DNA from: Nemertoderma westbladi
Taxonomy: Eukaryota > Xenacoelomorpha > Nemertodermatida > Nemertodermatidae
Length of the DNA stretch: 42,391 nucleotides
NCBI GenBank assembly: GCA_032718475.1
Contig: JAUCBJ010000197.1
Location: 1 to 42,391, forward strand
Reading direction: 5' to 3'
Of this stretch, positions 32,339 through 42,073 are shown piece by piece. Numbering within the stretch: position 1 is the stretch's first letter; each line of letters begins with the position of its first letter. The position numbers were made by a program, and so were the translations under genes. The notes under the pieces are model-generated. The model was not told the DNA's origin, did not search any database, and saw only the letters and a list, made by a program, of their open reading frames with translations.

Positions 32339-34144
32339 ATGGCTGATCTCATGTCTTTCTTAGATGGTGAAGTCAAACTACAACTCATCAAGCAGTCCAG
32401 AGAGAAAACATCGGAAAATAAGGTAAGTGAGAAACCCGTTTCTAGGAGAAGGATAATACCAGTGTGTTATACTGACGATGGCGAAAGCCAAGCTTCTCAA
32501 GAAGAGGACAGCGGGAAAGACACAGCAAAATCTTACTATGGCAACAAGACCTATAAAGACGTAAGTAAATACAAGTCTCGAACCAGTGACAGGAGAGAAC
32601 AGGTAACAACAACTCCTCCTACGTCTCCTAAGAGAATTCACGGAAGAAAGCCCGAAGAAAGAACGAGAGTGCATAACGTTAACCAAGTTAAGGTGAGTAA
32701 CATCAAACCAAAATGTGCGCTGTGCGACGGGCCCCACCGTTTGAGTGCGTGTGCTGAATTTCTAAAGAAATCCCCTGTAGACAGACGTACAGTCCTGTGG
32801 AATAAGCGGTTATGCTATAATTGCCTCAGATCAGGACACCAACGGCGAACCTGTTACTCCGACGTAAAGTGTGCAAAGTGTGGCGCGAAACATCACATCT
32901 TGTTACACAGTGAGTTCGAACGAGACAACCCGAGTCAGGTAAGTGAGCCCGAACTACATGTCCAATTCAGTGATGTGAACGACACTGACCAAGGTTCTGA
33001 GTGGGAAGGATTCCATACAGACGAATTCTCCGATGCCAACGAATCCTGTTATCTAATAAATACCACAGTGTATCGAGCACTTACGTATGAAAAGGACACT
33101 GATGAGTTTACTCCAACTCCTTTTGACAAACAACCATCTTGGAAAGTTCCAACTTCCAACATAGGAATAAGAGAATTTCCTGTAGTGCAAGTGAGAGTTC
33201 ATGGTCTCAACAAGAGTTACATAGTGAACGCCCTACTTGACTCCGGCAGCACAGGAACATTCATCGATCAAGAACTAGCCGAAGATATCTTTGCTGGACA
33301 ACCCAAGTTCCGGACTAAATTGAATATGTCAGGAATTATGCAGGTTTGGAAATCTACCCTAACGGCAGATTACTATGTAGGTGAGTTGTCCACCCCCCAG
33401 GATAAATTAGGAGCACAAAGTATAAGGTCAGTAAAAATGGTGGCTATAAAGAACTTCGCTACTACCCAAGCAGACCTTTATAACTGGGACGAGGACGAGT
33501 GCATCCAACATCTTGAGATACCTCGATTCCAAACCGATTATCCTGGAGTGCAAATCCTCATCGGCCAAAACGCGCATGAGGCGCTCGAGACATTGGAGAA
33601 ACGGCCTGCTCAACCGCAGCCATTACAAACTTATGCGGTAAGAACTAGAGTAGGTTGGTACTTTACTGGCCCTTCCCGCAGAACTCTTGAAGAAAGATTG
33701 CCACAAGACCGGCTACTTCAAGTAAAGGATTGGGAAGAGGGGAGCAGTGAAGTGGACGAACCCACTGAGGTAACACCATACTCCTCAGATAATGACGATA
33801 TTAACTCCAATGTAGATCAATGGAGACATCGCCCCGAGATGATTAATCTAGCCGACATCGCTTCCAGAGGAGCAACTCCTCAAGAACGGATAGATACTCC
33901 CGGCTGGTTAGGTGGACCCGACTCCCTAAGTAAAGAAGAAGATGAATGGCCTCCTCATCTTACCACTGCGGAGATTAGACAGGCCAAGGGAGCGGAGGAA
34001 GTAACACGACAGCCTAATCGCCCAGCTGGTCGCTTAGGTTTACTGGAAAGAGACCGAAAACTGTCCGGAAACCATGGAAGGCAAGATACTCTTCCTACGA
34101 CCACTTCCCTAATCCGGCAAATATCTAGGGACTCCATAACGTGA
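32339..34144 (+). CDS. pol: zinc knuckles, aspartic protease and RNase H tail; RT deleted
   Basis: This is in the same frame as gag, beyond one TGA. From about residue 125 come zinc-knuckle motifs: CALCDGPHRLSAC, then CYNCLRSGHQRRTC, then CAKCGAKHHILLH. The protease active site is LLDSGSTGTFID near residue 300 (DUF1758 type, the usual BEL/Pao protease). After VGWYFTGPS the frame should enter reverse transcriptase. Instead an acidic linker (about 33750-33810) leads straight to WRHRPEMINLADIASRG, the end of the RNase H-like region. No RT catalytic motif and no integrase DDE or zinc site is present. The frame ends at the TGA at 34142-34144, in low-similarity sequence. Gag and protease may still work together, but polymerisation and integration must come from elsewhere. 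Confidence 0.9.
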   Translation: MADLMSFLDGEVKLQLIKQSREKTSENKVSEKPVSRRRIIPVCYTDDGESQASQEEDSGKDTAKSYYGNKTYKDVSKYKSRTSDRREQVTTTPPTSPKRIHGRKPEERTRVHNVNQVKVSNIKPKCALCDGPHRLSACAEFLKKSPVDRRTVLWNKRLCYNCLRSGHQRRTCYSDVKCAKCGAKHHILLHSEFERDNPSQVSEPELHVQFSDVNDTDQGSEWEGFHTDEFSDANESCYLINTTVYRALTYEKDTDEFTPTPFDKQPSWKVPTSNIGIREFPVVQVRVHGLNKSYIVNALLDSGSTGTFIDQELAEDIFAGQPKFRTKLNMSGIMQVWKSTLTADYYVGELSTPQDKLGAQSIRSVKMVAIKNFATTQADLYNWDEDECIQHLEIPRFQTDYPGVQILIGQNAHEALETLEKRPAQPQPLQTYAVRTRVGWYFTGPSRRTLEERLPQDRLLQVKDWEEGSSEVDEPTEVTPYSSDNDDINSNVDQWRHRPEMINLADIASRGATPQERIDTPGWLGGPDSLSKEEDEWPPHLTTAEIRQAKGAEEVTRQPNRPAGRLGLLERDRKLSGNHGRQDTLPTTTSLIRQISRDSIT

Positions 34145-35764
34145 TAGCATGTGGAGTGGGCGTGTGACTATATCATTTTATATTTGTTTTTATTTTATAT
34201 TTATGTATGTATTATTATGTAATTTTATTATAATCGTTTTCTTTAATTTTATTTAGTAGAATGTTATTTTAGAATATTTAGTAAATTAGTGCAATCTATT
34301 AGTGTTTATTACGTACATAATTACTTATAATATATATTTAGTGCGACGGCAAGAAGTAATTATTTTCTCTTTCCTTACTGTCCGTATTATATTATAAATG
34401 CGAGACTATAGTAAGATGACATGTCAGTACTTCTTAAAGTACAATAAAGCCACTACTATATTTAAGTATTATTGGTAGGCAGAGTATTAGGAATGCAAAG
34501 TTCAGATCCTCGTGTCTCGGCTAAACCAAGCTCTGGGTAGACCTTGGAAACGACTTGCCTCTTCACACTGACATTGCTTCATGCGATATTGCTCTTCTAC
34601 CTTATAACAAATAATACATATAGTAGCGTGATGTCCCTCTAGCAGTAGCGTAAATCGCAAATAAATCTGTTAAACTTTTGACCTTCTGTAATTCTAGTCG
34701 ATTAAGATATCGTGGCACCCACCGATATACTTGAAAGACAAATTCTAGAATCAGTGGTTAACGTCCCCAGACAAGTTCTGGAATAAATCGGTGCCCATCC
34801 TAAATATTAATTTAATATTTATTAAAATCTGTAAAATCCCGATCCTTTAAAATTTCTAGTCAATTAAGATATCGCAGTATTTACCGATATTCTTAGAAGT
34901 ACTATTTTATAGAATTAAGGATCCTAAGTCCCCAGATATGCTCTGGAATAAAATTTGTGTCAATTTAACATCAAATAATAAAATTCACGGGAATAAATTT
35001 AAATTCATATTCAAATGAATTTCATAAATTGTCATTTTGTGCAATTTATAACATTCCCAAAATTCCAGTAATTAATAGATCATGGGAGCGGAGATTCATA
35101 TTGAGTGTACTAGAGTGCGAGAATCTCCAACATATAGTCAATAGCCAATAAAATTTATAAAATCATACATAAAGAGGATATTGACAACTAAAGAATTACT
35201 ATTAAATAACATCCCAGATCTGTATGCATGAGAATTACCCTAATTCTACCGCTAGTTTTCCATAATGTCACCATGGCAACACCCACGCTAGAATTAGAAG
35301 CAAGTTAAAGGAACAATAACAAGCTTGCCCCATTGCGTAGCATAAGAGTATACATAGCGCACTATTAGTATCCAAGGATACATAGTAATAACGTGACATT
35401 CTGGAAGACACTGACTAACGGACAAATGGCATGCATGCGTGCAGTAAGTAATGATTGTATGGAATTTGTGCGTTTATAGGTGAATGTTACTACTAAAGTG
35501 TGTTTACAGTAGCTAATCGCAATTGTAAAGTAGCCCTAACTCTACCGAGATAACCTCAAGTGGATTCAAGCTTTTGGGACGGACAGTGGTGGGACTTGTG
35601 CCGGTTATCGTTGTCATGCTGTTGCTACATGTTGGCGTAAACACCGCGACAACGGTACATCGGCGCTGAGAAACCCACTGTCCGGGGGCAAAGCCTAGTA
35701 GGCAGCGACGCCCGCTTGCCTAAATATTAACTCATATTGATATTAATAAACTCAGATAGCAGAT
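34145..35764 (+). other. non-coding interval within copy B
   Basis: AT-rich, with no frame of note. An approximately 150-bp unit is repeated in diverged tandem form (about 34668-34808 and 34810-34970). Shared landmarks are TTCTAGTC-ATTAAGATATCG, ACCGATAT, GTCCCCAGA and CTCTGGAATAAA/TTCTGGAATAAA. It replaces the position of RT, RNase H and integrase in a normal element. Confidence 0.6.
35581..35705 (+). promoter_or_regulatory. possible folded RNA element before the extra frame
   Basis: GC-rich compared with its surroundings. GGACAGTGG (35581-35589) can pair with CCACTGTCC (35675-35683). Inside it, CGTTGTC (35609-35615) can pair with GACAACG (35648-35654). Small hairpins follow (GCCTAGTAGGC, and a GGCAA...TTGCC pair). 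It ends about 60 bases before the ATG at 35765. A role in translation or packaging is only a guess. Confidence 0.4.
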
Positions 35765-37213
35765 ATGACGGAATTGATAGAAGATGACCTTGGTATTAGA
35801 GAGCGATATACTCTACCTTTACAAGCGTTTGTGGATAGCTTGATACGCGGTGAAGCCGATCCGACTATTACGGAGGACGATGGTCGTTATATCGAACCGC
35901 CGATGTCCCAAGAGCAACTTACGCGTGAATTGGACTATTGAAAATTAACCGCTCGCTATACGCATCGTAATGGTACGTATATGGACTTCTTAACTACCGG
36001 CCATCCTATCGATTTACATGATACGGACGATGTAGACACCGAAAGGGAAATGGTTCTATTTAAATATCATACCCAGCGGCGTCGTAACGATAAACCGAGA
36101 ATAGATCACGAAAATTCTATTCGTAACAGACTGGGAAGACGAACCAATATGTCTAGAATCTGAGGAGATTCAGCCTATCGCGCTCGGAACAGCGACAACG
36201 ATTACATCCTAGAATGGTATCAAAGTCCACAGTGTCTCACTGCGTACGATTATCGCCATGCCAACTATGTTTCTCGGCAACGTTGTCGGTTATGCGCATC
36301 GAGAGACCATGTTACGCCCATGGACACAAACGTCCGCTGTTCCTATTTCCACGAACAACCGGCGATGGAAATTTATTGCGCGTATTGCAGATTTAATAAT
36401 TTGCACATTTTTGCGGTTTGCCCTCAATTTATGACTCAATGTCACCATTGTCAACTAAAGGGACATGCCAGTTTCGATTGCCCTTTTAATCACGATTTGG
36501 AAAGCGTAGATGAAATGATCACACTACGTTACATCAGAGCTTGGGAAGCGAACACTGATTTATATTGTGATTCGCGCCATCGCTATTATCCCGGACGCGC
36601 TTACGAAGGAGTTTATGCGTTACATCTTTATCTATTCGCTTCGGTTGAACAGAAATCACGCATATCAAGTTACGAGCTACTGAAGCGCGTCGGAGAATGT
36701 ATTTCAACCAAATTCGTACGCAAATTTCTCAGGAGTGTTAATCCTAGCGACCTTCATTCCTATAACTTAATCAATCATATCCGTCAGGATCCGGACTATG
36801 GAGAATTGTTTGTTAACTCACACCCTGAGTTACAGGAAGTATATCGACGGCCTTACGAATACCGAGCCCGCGAACGCGAGTTGGAAAGAACCATTAAACC
36901 AAGGAAGTTTCTAACTGCCTATGGTCCACCCACGGCCCTCGTTCAGACCACTCGTAAAGGACCCGTAAGAGCGGCTGTCTTGAAACGAGCTCTCAAAGCC
37001 GTTAGACCCCTCTCCCCGGACGTTGATGTCAATCAACCCGGTACTTCGACCGGCGGATATACCGATCGCAATCCCATACCTTCTGATGCAATCATATTGC
37101 ACCCTTCACCCAGGAGTTATAGCCCTCCTCGTAAAGTGGCTCGCCCCAAAGAGAAAAGGACTCTTGCTAGCTTTAAAAAACTGCGTAAACTCCGTCCGCG
37201 CAAGAAAGACTAA
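35765..37213 (+). pseudogene. extra Cys-rich, basic-tailed frame of copy B, two in-frame TGA codons
   Basis: One frame of 483 codons from ATG 35765 to TAA 37211-37213, interrupted by TGA at 35939-35941 and 36161-36163 with no shift. The longest uninterrupted part begins with ATG 36320 (297 codons). The first part is acidic. In the middle are Cys/His clusters: CRLCASRDH with a later Cys (before 36340), CAYCRFNNLH-x4-C, and CHHCQLKGHASFDC, a classical C-x2-C-x4-H-x4-C knuckle. A Tyr/Arg-rich region follows, then a Pro/Ser stretch, and the end is strongly basic (KLRKLRPRKKD). There is no signal peptide or membrane segment, so it is not a usual envelope. It sits where an envelope or accessory gene would be, 78 bases before the 3' LTR. 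RNA or DNA binding is likely from the composition. The family is unknown. Confidence 0.7.
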
Positions 37214-37280
37214 CTGTTTAGAGTATTTTTATATTTTAGAAACTGTGATTTTGTATATTTTATAGACTTAAATCCCATTT

Positions 37281-37291
37281 TCTGGGAGCGG
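37281..37291 (+). other. polypurine tract of copy B
   Basis: TCTGGGAGCGG directly abuts the 3' LTR start (TG at 37292). It is short and interrupted, but in the expected place for priming plus-strand synthesis. Confidence 0.6.
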
Positions 37292-38505
37292 TGTAAAAGC
37301 TTTTGTGGGATAACTGATACGTTTGCCTTTGCTGGCCAGTTCCCCCCCAGTCGCTAGAATACTCTCAAAGGGATTTATAACTAAAATAGTGCAAGCTACC
37401 AGCTTATTGGCTGATGTGCTGTACGGAGATATCTGGGCTCAGTTTAATCGGCCAACTAGCTTAGAGAGGTTGCCTTAGCCTTGCTGTTCGTGTCGGCCAA
37501 TAGAATTTGCGTAGGCGTTGATTTCGACCTATCCCAGCGCTACTGAACTGAATTTCCTATCTCTATGCTCATCCTCTGTGTTGAACGGGGCTTCGTGGAA
37601 TAAGAGTTTTTGGTATACTCGTATAGTGGTAGTAGTCATATAATTTTATATGATTCTGTTGTTGTGTTCCCATTTTCGCCATAACACCGGCTTTTGGGAA
37701 GAACTCTAGTAAAACTGCTTAAATTATCGAAAGTATAAACTGTTACCTAACTCACGAATCCTAACTAACTAACGCATCTTAACATACTCACTTAATTTAA
37801 CTGCATTAATCATATTGTTTGTACTGTTATTTTACTGTCAGTTATTAATTGTACCTATTTGTTGATGGAAATATTGCTCTTTGGATAATACGGATAAATC
37901 ACCCAAATTTCCCAATTTTCTTGATACACTACAGGTTAGAGAGGCGGGCTATATATAACAATTGCGATTTATATTAATGTGGTGTGTATTGAATCTAATG
38001 TTATTTAGCAGACCCTACATGAGTCAATTACTGCTCTCTTTATGTGTGATCAAATGTACTGACGGTCGGCAGAATAGTGTGCATGATTGTGATTGGTAAC
38101 AAAGCATTTCCTAAAGAATGCGCTTTATACTTTAATCATAAGCAGTATCGTTGCGTTTAGTATAAGTCCTAGTTCTGTTTAAATAGATAGAGCGCCACGT
38201 CCTAAAGGAACTGTTAATATTTCCCGAAAGCCAATAATATCTGTCAGAAATTAATTATTAACGATCTATCGAATAATACAGTAAGTTTACACTGCAACCT
38301 TACACTGCAATAATAAAATTTAAGCATCCGAATTCAGCCTCCCGGGTGTAGATCCATCGGGTGAATGATCGCGCATGGGCTGACTTCGGCTAATGTTTTG
38401 TGTATTAGCATAAAATATTGTCGTATGCTAAAGGTGTTTTAATTAACTAAAAGACATATAAATTTTGGCAGGTTAAACTGCTAAAGGTCTTCAAAAGCGC
38501 GAACA
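37292..38505 (+). repeat. 3' LTR of copy B (1214 bp)
   Basis: Identical to the 5' LTR by eye except for A at 37642 where the 5' LTR has G. AATAAA is at 38311. Followed by the CTTGT target copy (38506-38510). Confidence 0.97.
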
Positions 38506-38510
38506 CTTGT

Positions 38511-39093
38511 TTCATCACGCCAATCATCAATTAATCATATTTTGGATTGGCTGGAATTTTAAAAAAATGTTAACCATATTGTAGTTGCAAATTACTCAAT
38601 ACAGCAAACCCTTACCAGTTAAGTTAAATGCAGTCGGACAAAAATGTAGAATTCCGACAAAGTTATATTCTGTTGAGCCTTTGAGCAGATGAGGATTATG
38701 AAAGTTGAATGTTCATGAATATATAACTAGTATAATAAATAACTCACACTAACTAAGTGCGCACCATCGGTGAGTAACATATGTCAAAAATACCGAATTG
38801 TCTCGCTTCGTATTTTAAGACCCACCCTTGTGGTGCATTAATGTCCAACTAACATGTATAAACTGAAACTTAAATAAATTCTTGAACCTGAATCAATCTC
38901 CGTTATTATCATCCAATGAGCGGACAGTTATTTTAGCGCATATACCGAGATTTACATTCCTAACATGTAGTGATTTATTATTACGCTAGGTGGCGTCATT
39001 TCTTTACTAATCTAAATCAACCAAAAATGAGTGAATTAAAACCAACATGTTTTACCTTTTTTTGCAGAAAATTAGTGAATAATTAGTAACCAT
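38511..39093. other. no gene seen
   Basis: AT-rich unique-looking sequence between the 3' target copy of retroelement B and the minisatellite. Confidence 0.4.
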
Positions 39094-40033
39094 AGTAACA
39101 GCACGACCAATAAAGTAACAGCACGACTAATAAAGTAATAGCACGACCAATAAAGTAACAGCACGACCAATAAAGTAACAGCACGACCAATAAAGTAACA
39201 GCACGACCAATAAAGTAACACCACGACCAATAAAGTAACAGCACGACCAATAAAGTAACAGCACGACCAATAAAGTAACAGCTCGACCAATAAAGTAACA
39301 GCACGACCAATAAAGTAACAGCACGACCAATAAAGTAACAGCACGACCAATAAATCTTGGTAAGTCTGAATAATTAGTAACAGCACGACCAATAAATTAA
39401 CAGCACGACCAATAAAGTAATAGCACGACCAATAAATCTTGGTAAGTCTAAATAATTAGTAACAGCACGACCAATAAAGTAACAGCACGACCAATAAAGT
39501 AATAGCACGACCAATAAATCTTGGTAAGTCTAAATAATTAGTAACAGCACGACCAATAAATCTTGGTAAGTCTGAATAATTAGTAACAGCACGACCAATA
39601 AATCTTGGTAAGTCTGAATAATTAGTAACAGCACGACCAATAAATCTTGGTAAGTCTGAATAATTAGTAACAGCACGACCAATAAATATTGGTAAGTCTG
39701 AATAATTAGTAACAGCACGACCAATAAATCTTGGTAAGTCTGAATAATTAGTAACAGCACGACCAATAAATATTGGTAAGTCTGAATAATTAGTAACAGC
39801 ACGACCAATAAATATTGGTAAGTCTGAATAATTAGTAACAGCACGACCAATAAATCTTGGTAAGTCTAAATAATTAGTAACAGCACGACCAATAAATCTT
39901 GGTAAGTTTGAATAATTAGTAACAGCACGACCAATAAATCTTGGTAAGTCTGAATAATTAGTAACAGCACGACCAATAAATATTGGTAAGTCTGAATAAT
40001 TAGTAACAGCACGACCAATAAATCTTGGTAAGT
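39094..40033. repeat. 20-bp and 42-bp composite minisatellite
   Basis: The first 13 or so units are a 20-mer, AGTAACAGCACGACCAATAA. From about 39354 this 20-mer alternates with an extra 22 bases (ATCTTGGTAAGTCTGAATAATT) to make a 42-bp unit, repeated to about 40033, with a few plain 20-mers mixed in. Long minus-strand frames here simply translate the repeats. Confidence 0.97.
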
Positions 40034-41319
40034 CTTTGTGGGAAAAGTGATTATCATGCTCTTGGGCTTGATCAATTATTGAGGAGTGCGTTTGGGTAGC
40101 AACTGCTGCCTCACCATGCAGTTCGTGGAGAATTTCCTACTGTAGGTACTCTGAGATTCTTATCGTGTAAGTTCGGATTTACCCATGTAGCCGGCATGGC
40201 AGCTGGCGCACTTGAATTGATATAGGGCAAGGAGTATAATTGCATAAGGAGTCGATCCTTGAAGGTAAATTATTATTTACCTTATTTACCTTATTTTATT
40301 TACCTTATTTTTGAGATTAAAATATGATCTTAAAATCTATTTGTGGGCACGTGCAGCCTATTACTTCCAGGTGTTGTTGAATTTGAAGGGACATAGTTCC
40401 TAAATGGAAAGAATTAGATACACAGGTTTCTTAGCAGTAGTGTGAACTGGGGGGAGTGTTTGCTGTGGAGGATATCAATTACACTCTTCCTATCATCTCC
40501 TAGGTAGATGACATCGACGAAGTTTAGAACTCCCCCAGTCTCACTACGTGTAACCCACCGGACTGCGATACGAACCTTACAGTAGGTCAACAGCAGGGGT
40601 GAGTCTGCCAGTGGGGGGGAGGCATCCAGATCATGCGTTGGCGTCATTGTGTTGCAATGACGTAACGAAATCCATTGCCTAATTGGTCTGCAGTCTGATG
40701 AAGTCGCGGCCTACTGCCCCACCAGGTAACCGATATTTTAATACTCTAAGCTGGTTAGTGTCCCACTGTTGGAACATGTTGTCGGGCGGCCCATCTTCCA
40801 AACAATGGACCTTTTAGAAAATAAACTTCATTAAAATTACCAATACAGTAGCCTACATGTACTGCAGGCCTACAGTGACGGTAATCAGAATATACAATAC
40901 TGCAGGAGGATCATAGGATCATTACATGAAGCAGCATACAAGATACCATAGTAACAACCAAAAATATAATATATATAACCAAAAATATAACCAAAAATAT
41001 AACCAAAAATAGCACATAAATATATTATATGAGTATCATCACTCTGAGTTGTGCAGCAATTCAAGAATGTCAGAACATGGTCCGAAGTTTTATTACCTTG
41101 TGTGAAAATTCTGTTTTTGTGTTACAATAGTAGGGCTATAATATATTAGGTGGAATTTCAACAAAATAATTAGTATGAAATGACGGCACATTAATGTAAA
41201 AAAAAGAGTCTGTAGTCATCTTTAAAAAACATCATCTACATAATTCCCAAGTAATTTGGACTTTTCAGAAGCTGATGAATGAAGATATAGAAGAGATATA
41301 TACATGTAGCTGTTATCCA
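40034..41319. other. no gene seen; small repeats
   Basis: Repeated TTATTTACC words occur at 40270-40315. AACCAAAAATAT occurs in tandem at about 40958-41010. A 77-codon minus frame (40647-40414) has no further support. Confidence 0.4.
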
Positions 41320-41555
41320 TAGTAGAACTCAAGAGCAAGAAGAGTCCCAGAAGCTGATATGTGATCGATTACTTTCATACTACTTACTACAGTTGCGATG
41401 ACAACAATACAATAAAAATTCTAGATATTGGTACAGTTACCACGACCAGAGTACTTAATAATACATACAGTAAAAGTTATGTAATCGTAGTTTAGGCCAC
41501 TATGTACAATAATACATTATAATTATGTAGCCACGCTCCTGTCAAACCTATTAAA
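41320..41555 (+). promoter_or_regulatory. upstream region of the second exon 1
   Basis: It aligns with 7745-7810 plus 8595-8739 upstream of the first copy. Shared pieces include AGAACTCAAGA-CAAGAA, TATGTGATCGATTAC, GCGATGACAACAA, AAAATTCTAGA, GTAGTTTAGGCC and the last bases before the ATG. It lacks the approximately 780-bp segment present at the first copy and so gives the more compact form of the promoter region. Confidence 0.6.
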
Positions 41556-41986
41556 ATGTCGCTGCGATATCTGTTCGACAGGCCATGGGAGGATAAATTG
41601 GAGAGAAGGAATTGGATAATTCTTTGGTATAATATTTGGAAGGAATTTGATGATGAAAATAATAGCGAACTAAATGTTATCGTCGATAAATTAAAGAAAT
41701 TTAATGAAGAGTTGGAAGAGAAAGTAACGTCTGCAATAAACCACCTAGGGTTCGAAGATTTGAGCTGCGTGAAACGTATGGATTATTTTTGGAAAAAAAT
41801 AGTGGATGAACAAATAGCTATATTGGAAATGTACAAACCCGATCCGCTGACCATTGATAAAAATAAAAAATATAAAAAAATAAAAATTATCAATAAATGT
41901 TTACATGAACTTAATAAGACGTTGGACAATAATGTTGATGAGTGGAAAAAAGAGTTTAAAGAAATAAAGAAGGAACTTAATTTCAG
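41556..41986 (+). CDS. first coding exon of an unrecognised gene (copy 2)
   Basis: The ATG at 41556, in the same AAAATGTCG context as copy 1, opens 143 codons plus two bases and ends at TTTCAG|GTAAAA. The product starts MSLRYLFDRPWE and keeps the pattern of copy 1 (NWI-x2-WYNIWKEF, VKRMDY, KIVDEQIAILE, LDN-x-x-DEWKKEFKE), with a Lys-rich insertion (KYKKIKII) and small whole-codon differences. The later exons must lie beyond the window. The matching start, splice donor, phase and upstream sequence show a tandem gene duplication. Retroelement B and the minisatellite lie between the two members. Function is unknown. Confidence 0.75.
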
Positions 41987-42036
41987 GTAAAAGTACCGGT
42001 CTGATTACTTTGTTCCCGATTTTGCTATTTCATACC

Positions 42037-42073
42037 GGCACTTATTCGATATATACCATATCGAATAAGTGCC
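42037..42073. repeat. 16-bp perfect hairpin in intron 1 of the second copy
   Basis: GGCACTTATTCGATAT and its exact complement (42058-42073) are separated by five bases. It lies about 50 bases after the splice donor. The first gene copy has no counterpart. Confidence 0.9.

Larger units (their letters stand above)
26999..38505 (+). mobile_element. BEL/Pao-type LTR retrotransposon copy B, complete but lacking RT and integrase
   Basis: The element is 11,507 bp. Two 1214-bp LTRs (26999-28212 and 37292-38505) begin TGTAAAAGC and end GCGAACA, and they differ at one position (27349 G, 37642 A). CTTGT flanks both ends (26994-26998 and 38506-38510), a 5-bp target duplication as expected for the family. 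Order: LTR, 1.78-kb leader, gag (29993-32329), zinc knuckles and protease with an RNase H tail (32339-34144), 1.6 kb non-coding, an extra Cys-rich frame (35765-37213), polypurine tract, LTR. The reverse transcriptase, most of RNase H and the integrase are gone. Such near-identical LTRs mean a recent insertion, which must have used enzymes from a relative. Confidence 0.97.

Noticed and set aside
39094-40033. Regular repeats that might suggest a CRISPR array
   Set aside because: The intervening sequences are themselves repeated, not unique spacers, and the setting is eukaryotic.
39072-40075. Hydrophobic repeat frames on the minus strand
   Set aside because: Translation of the 20/42-bp minisatellite. 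Several overlapping frames are open for the same reason.
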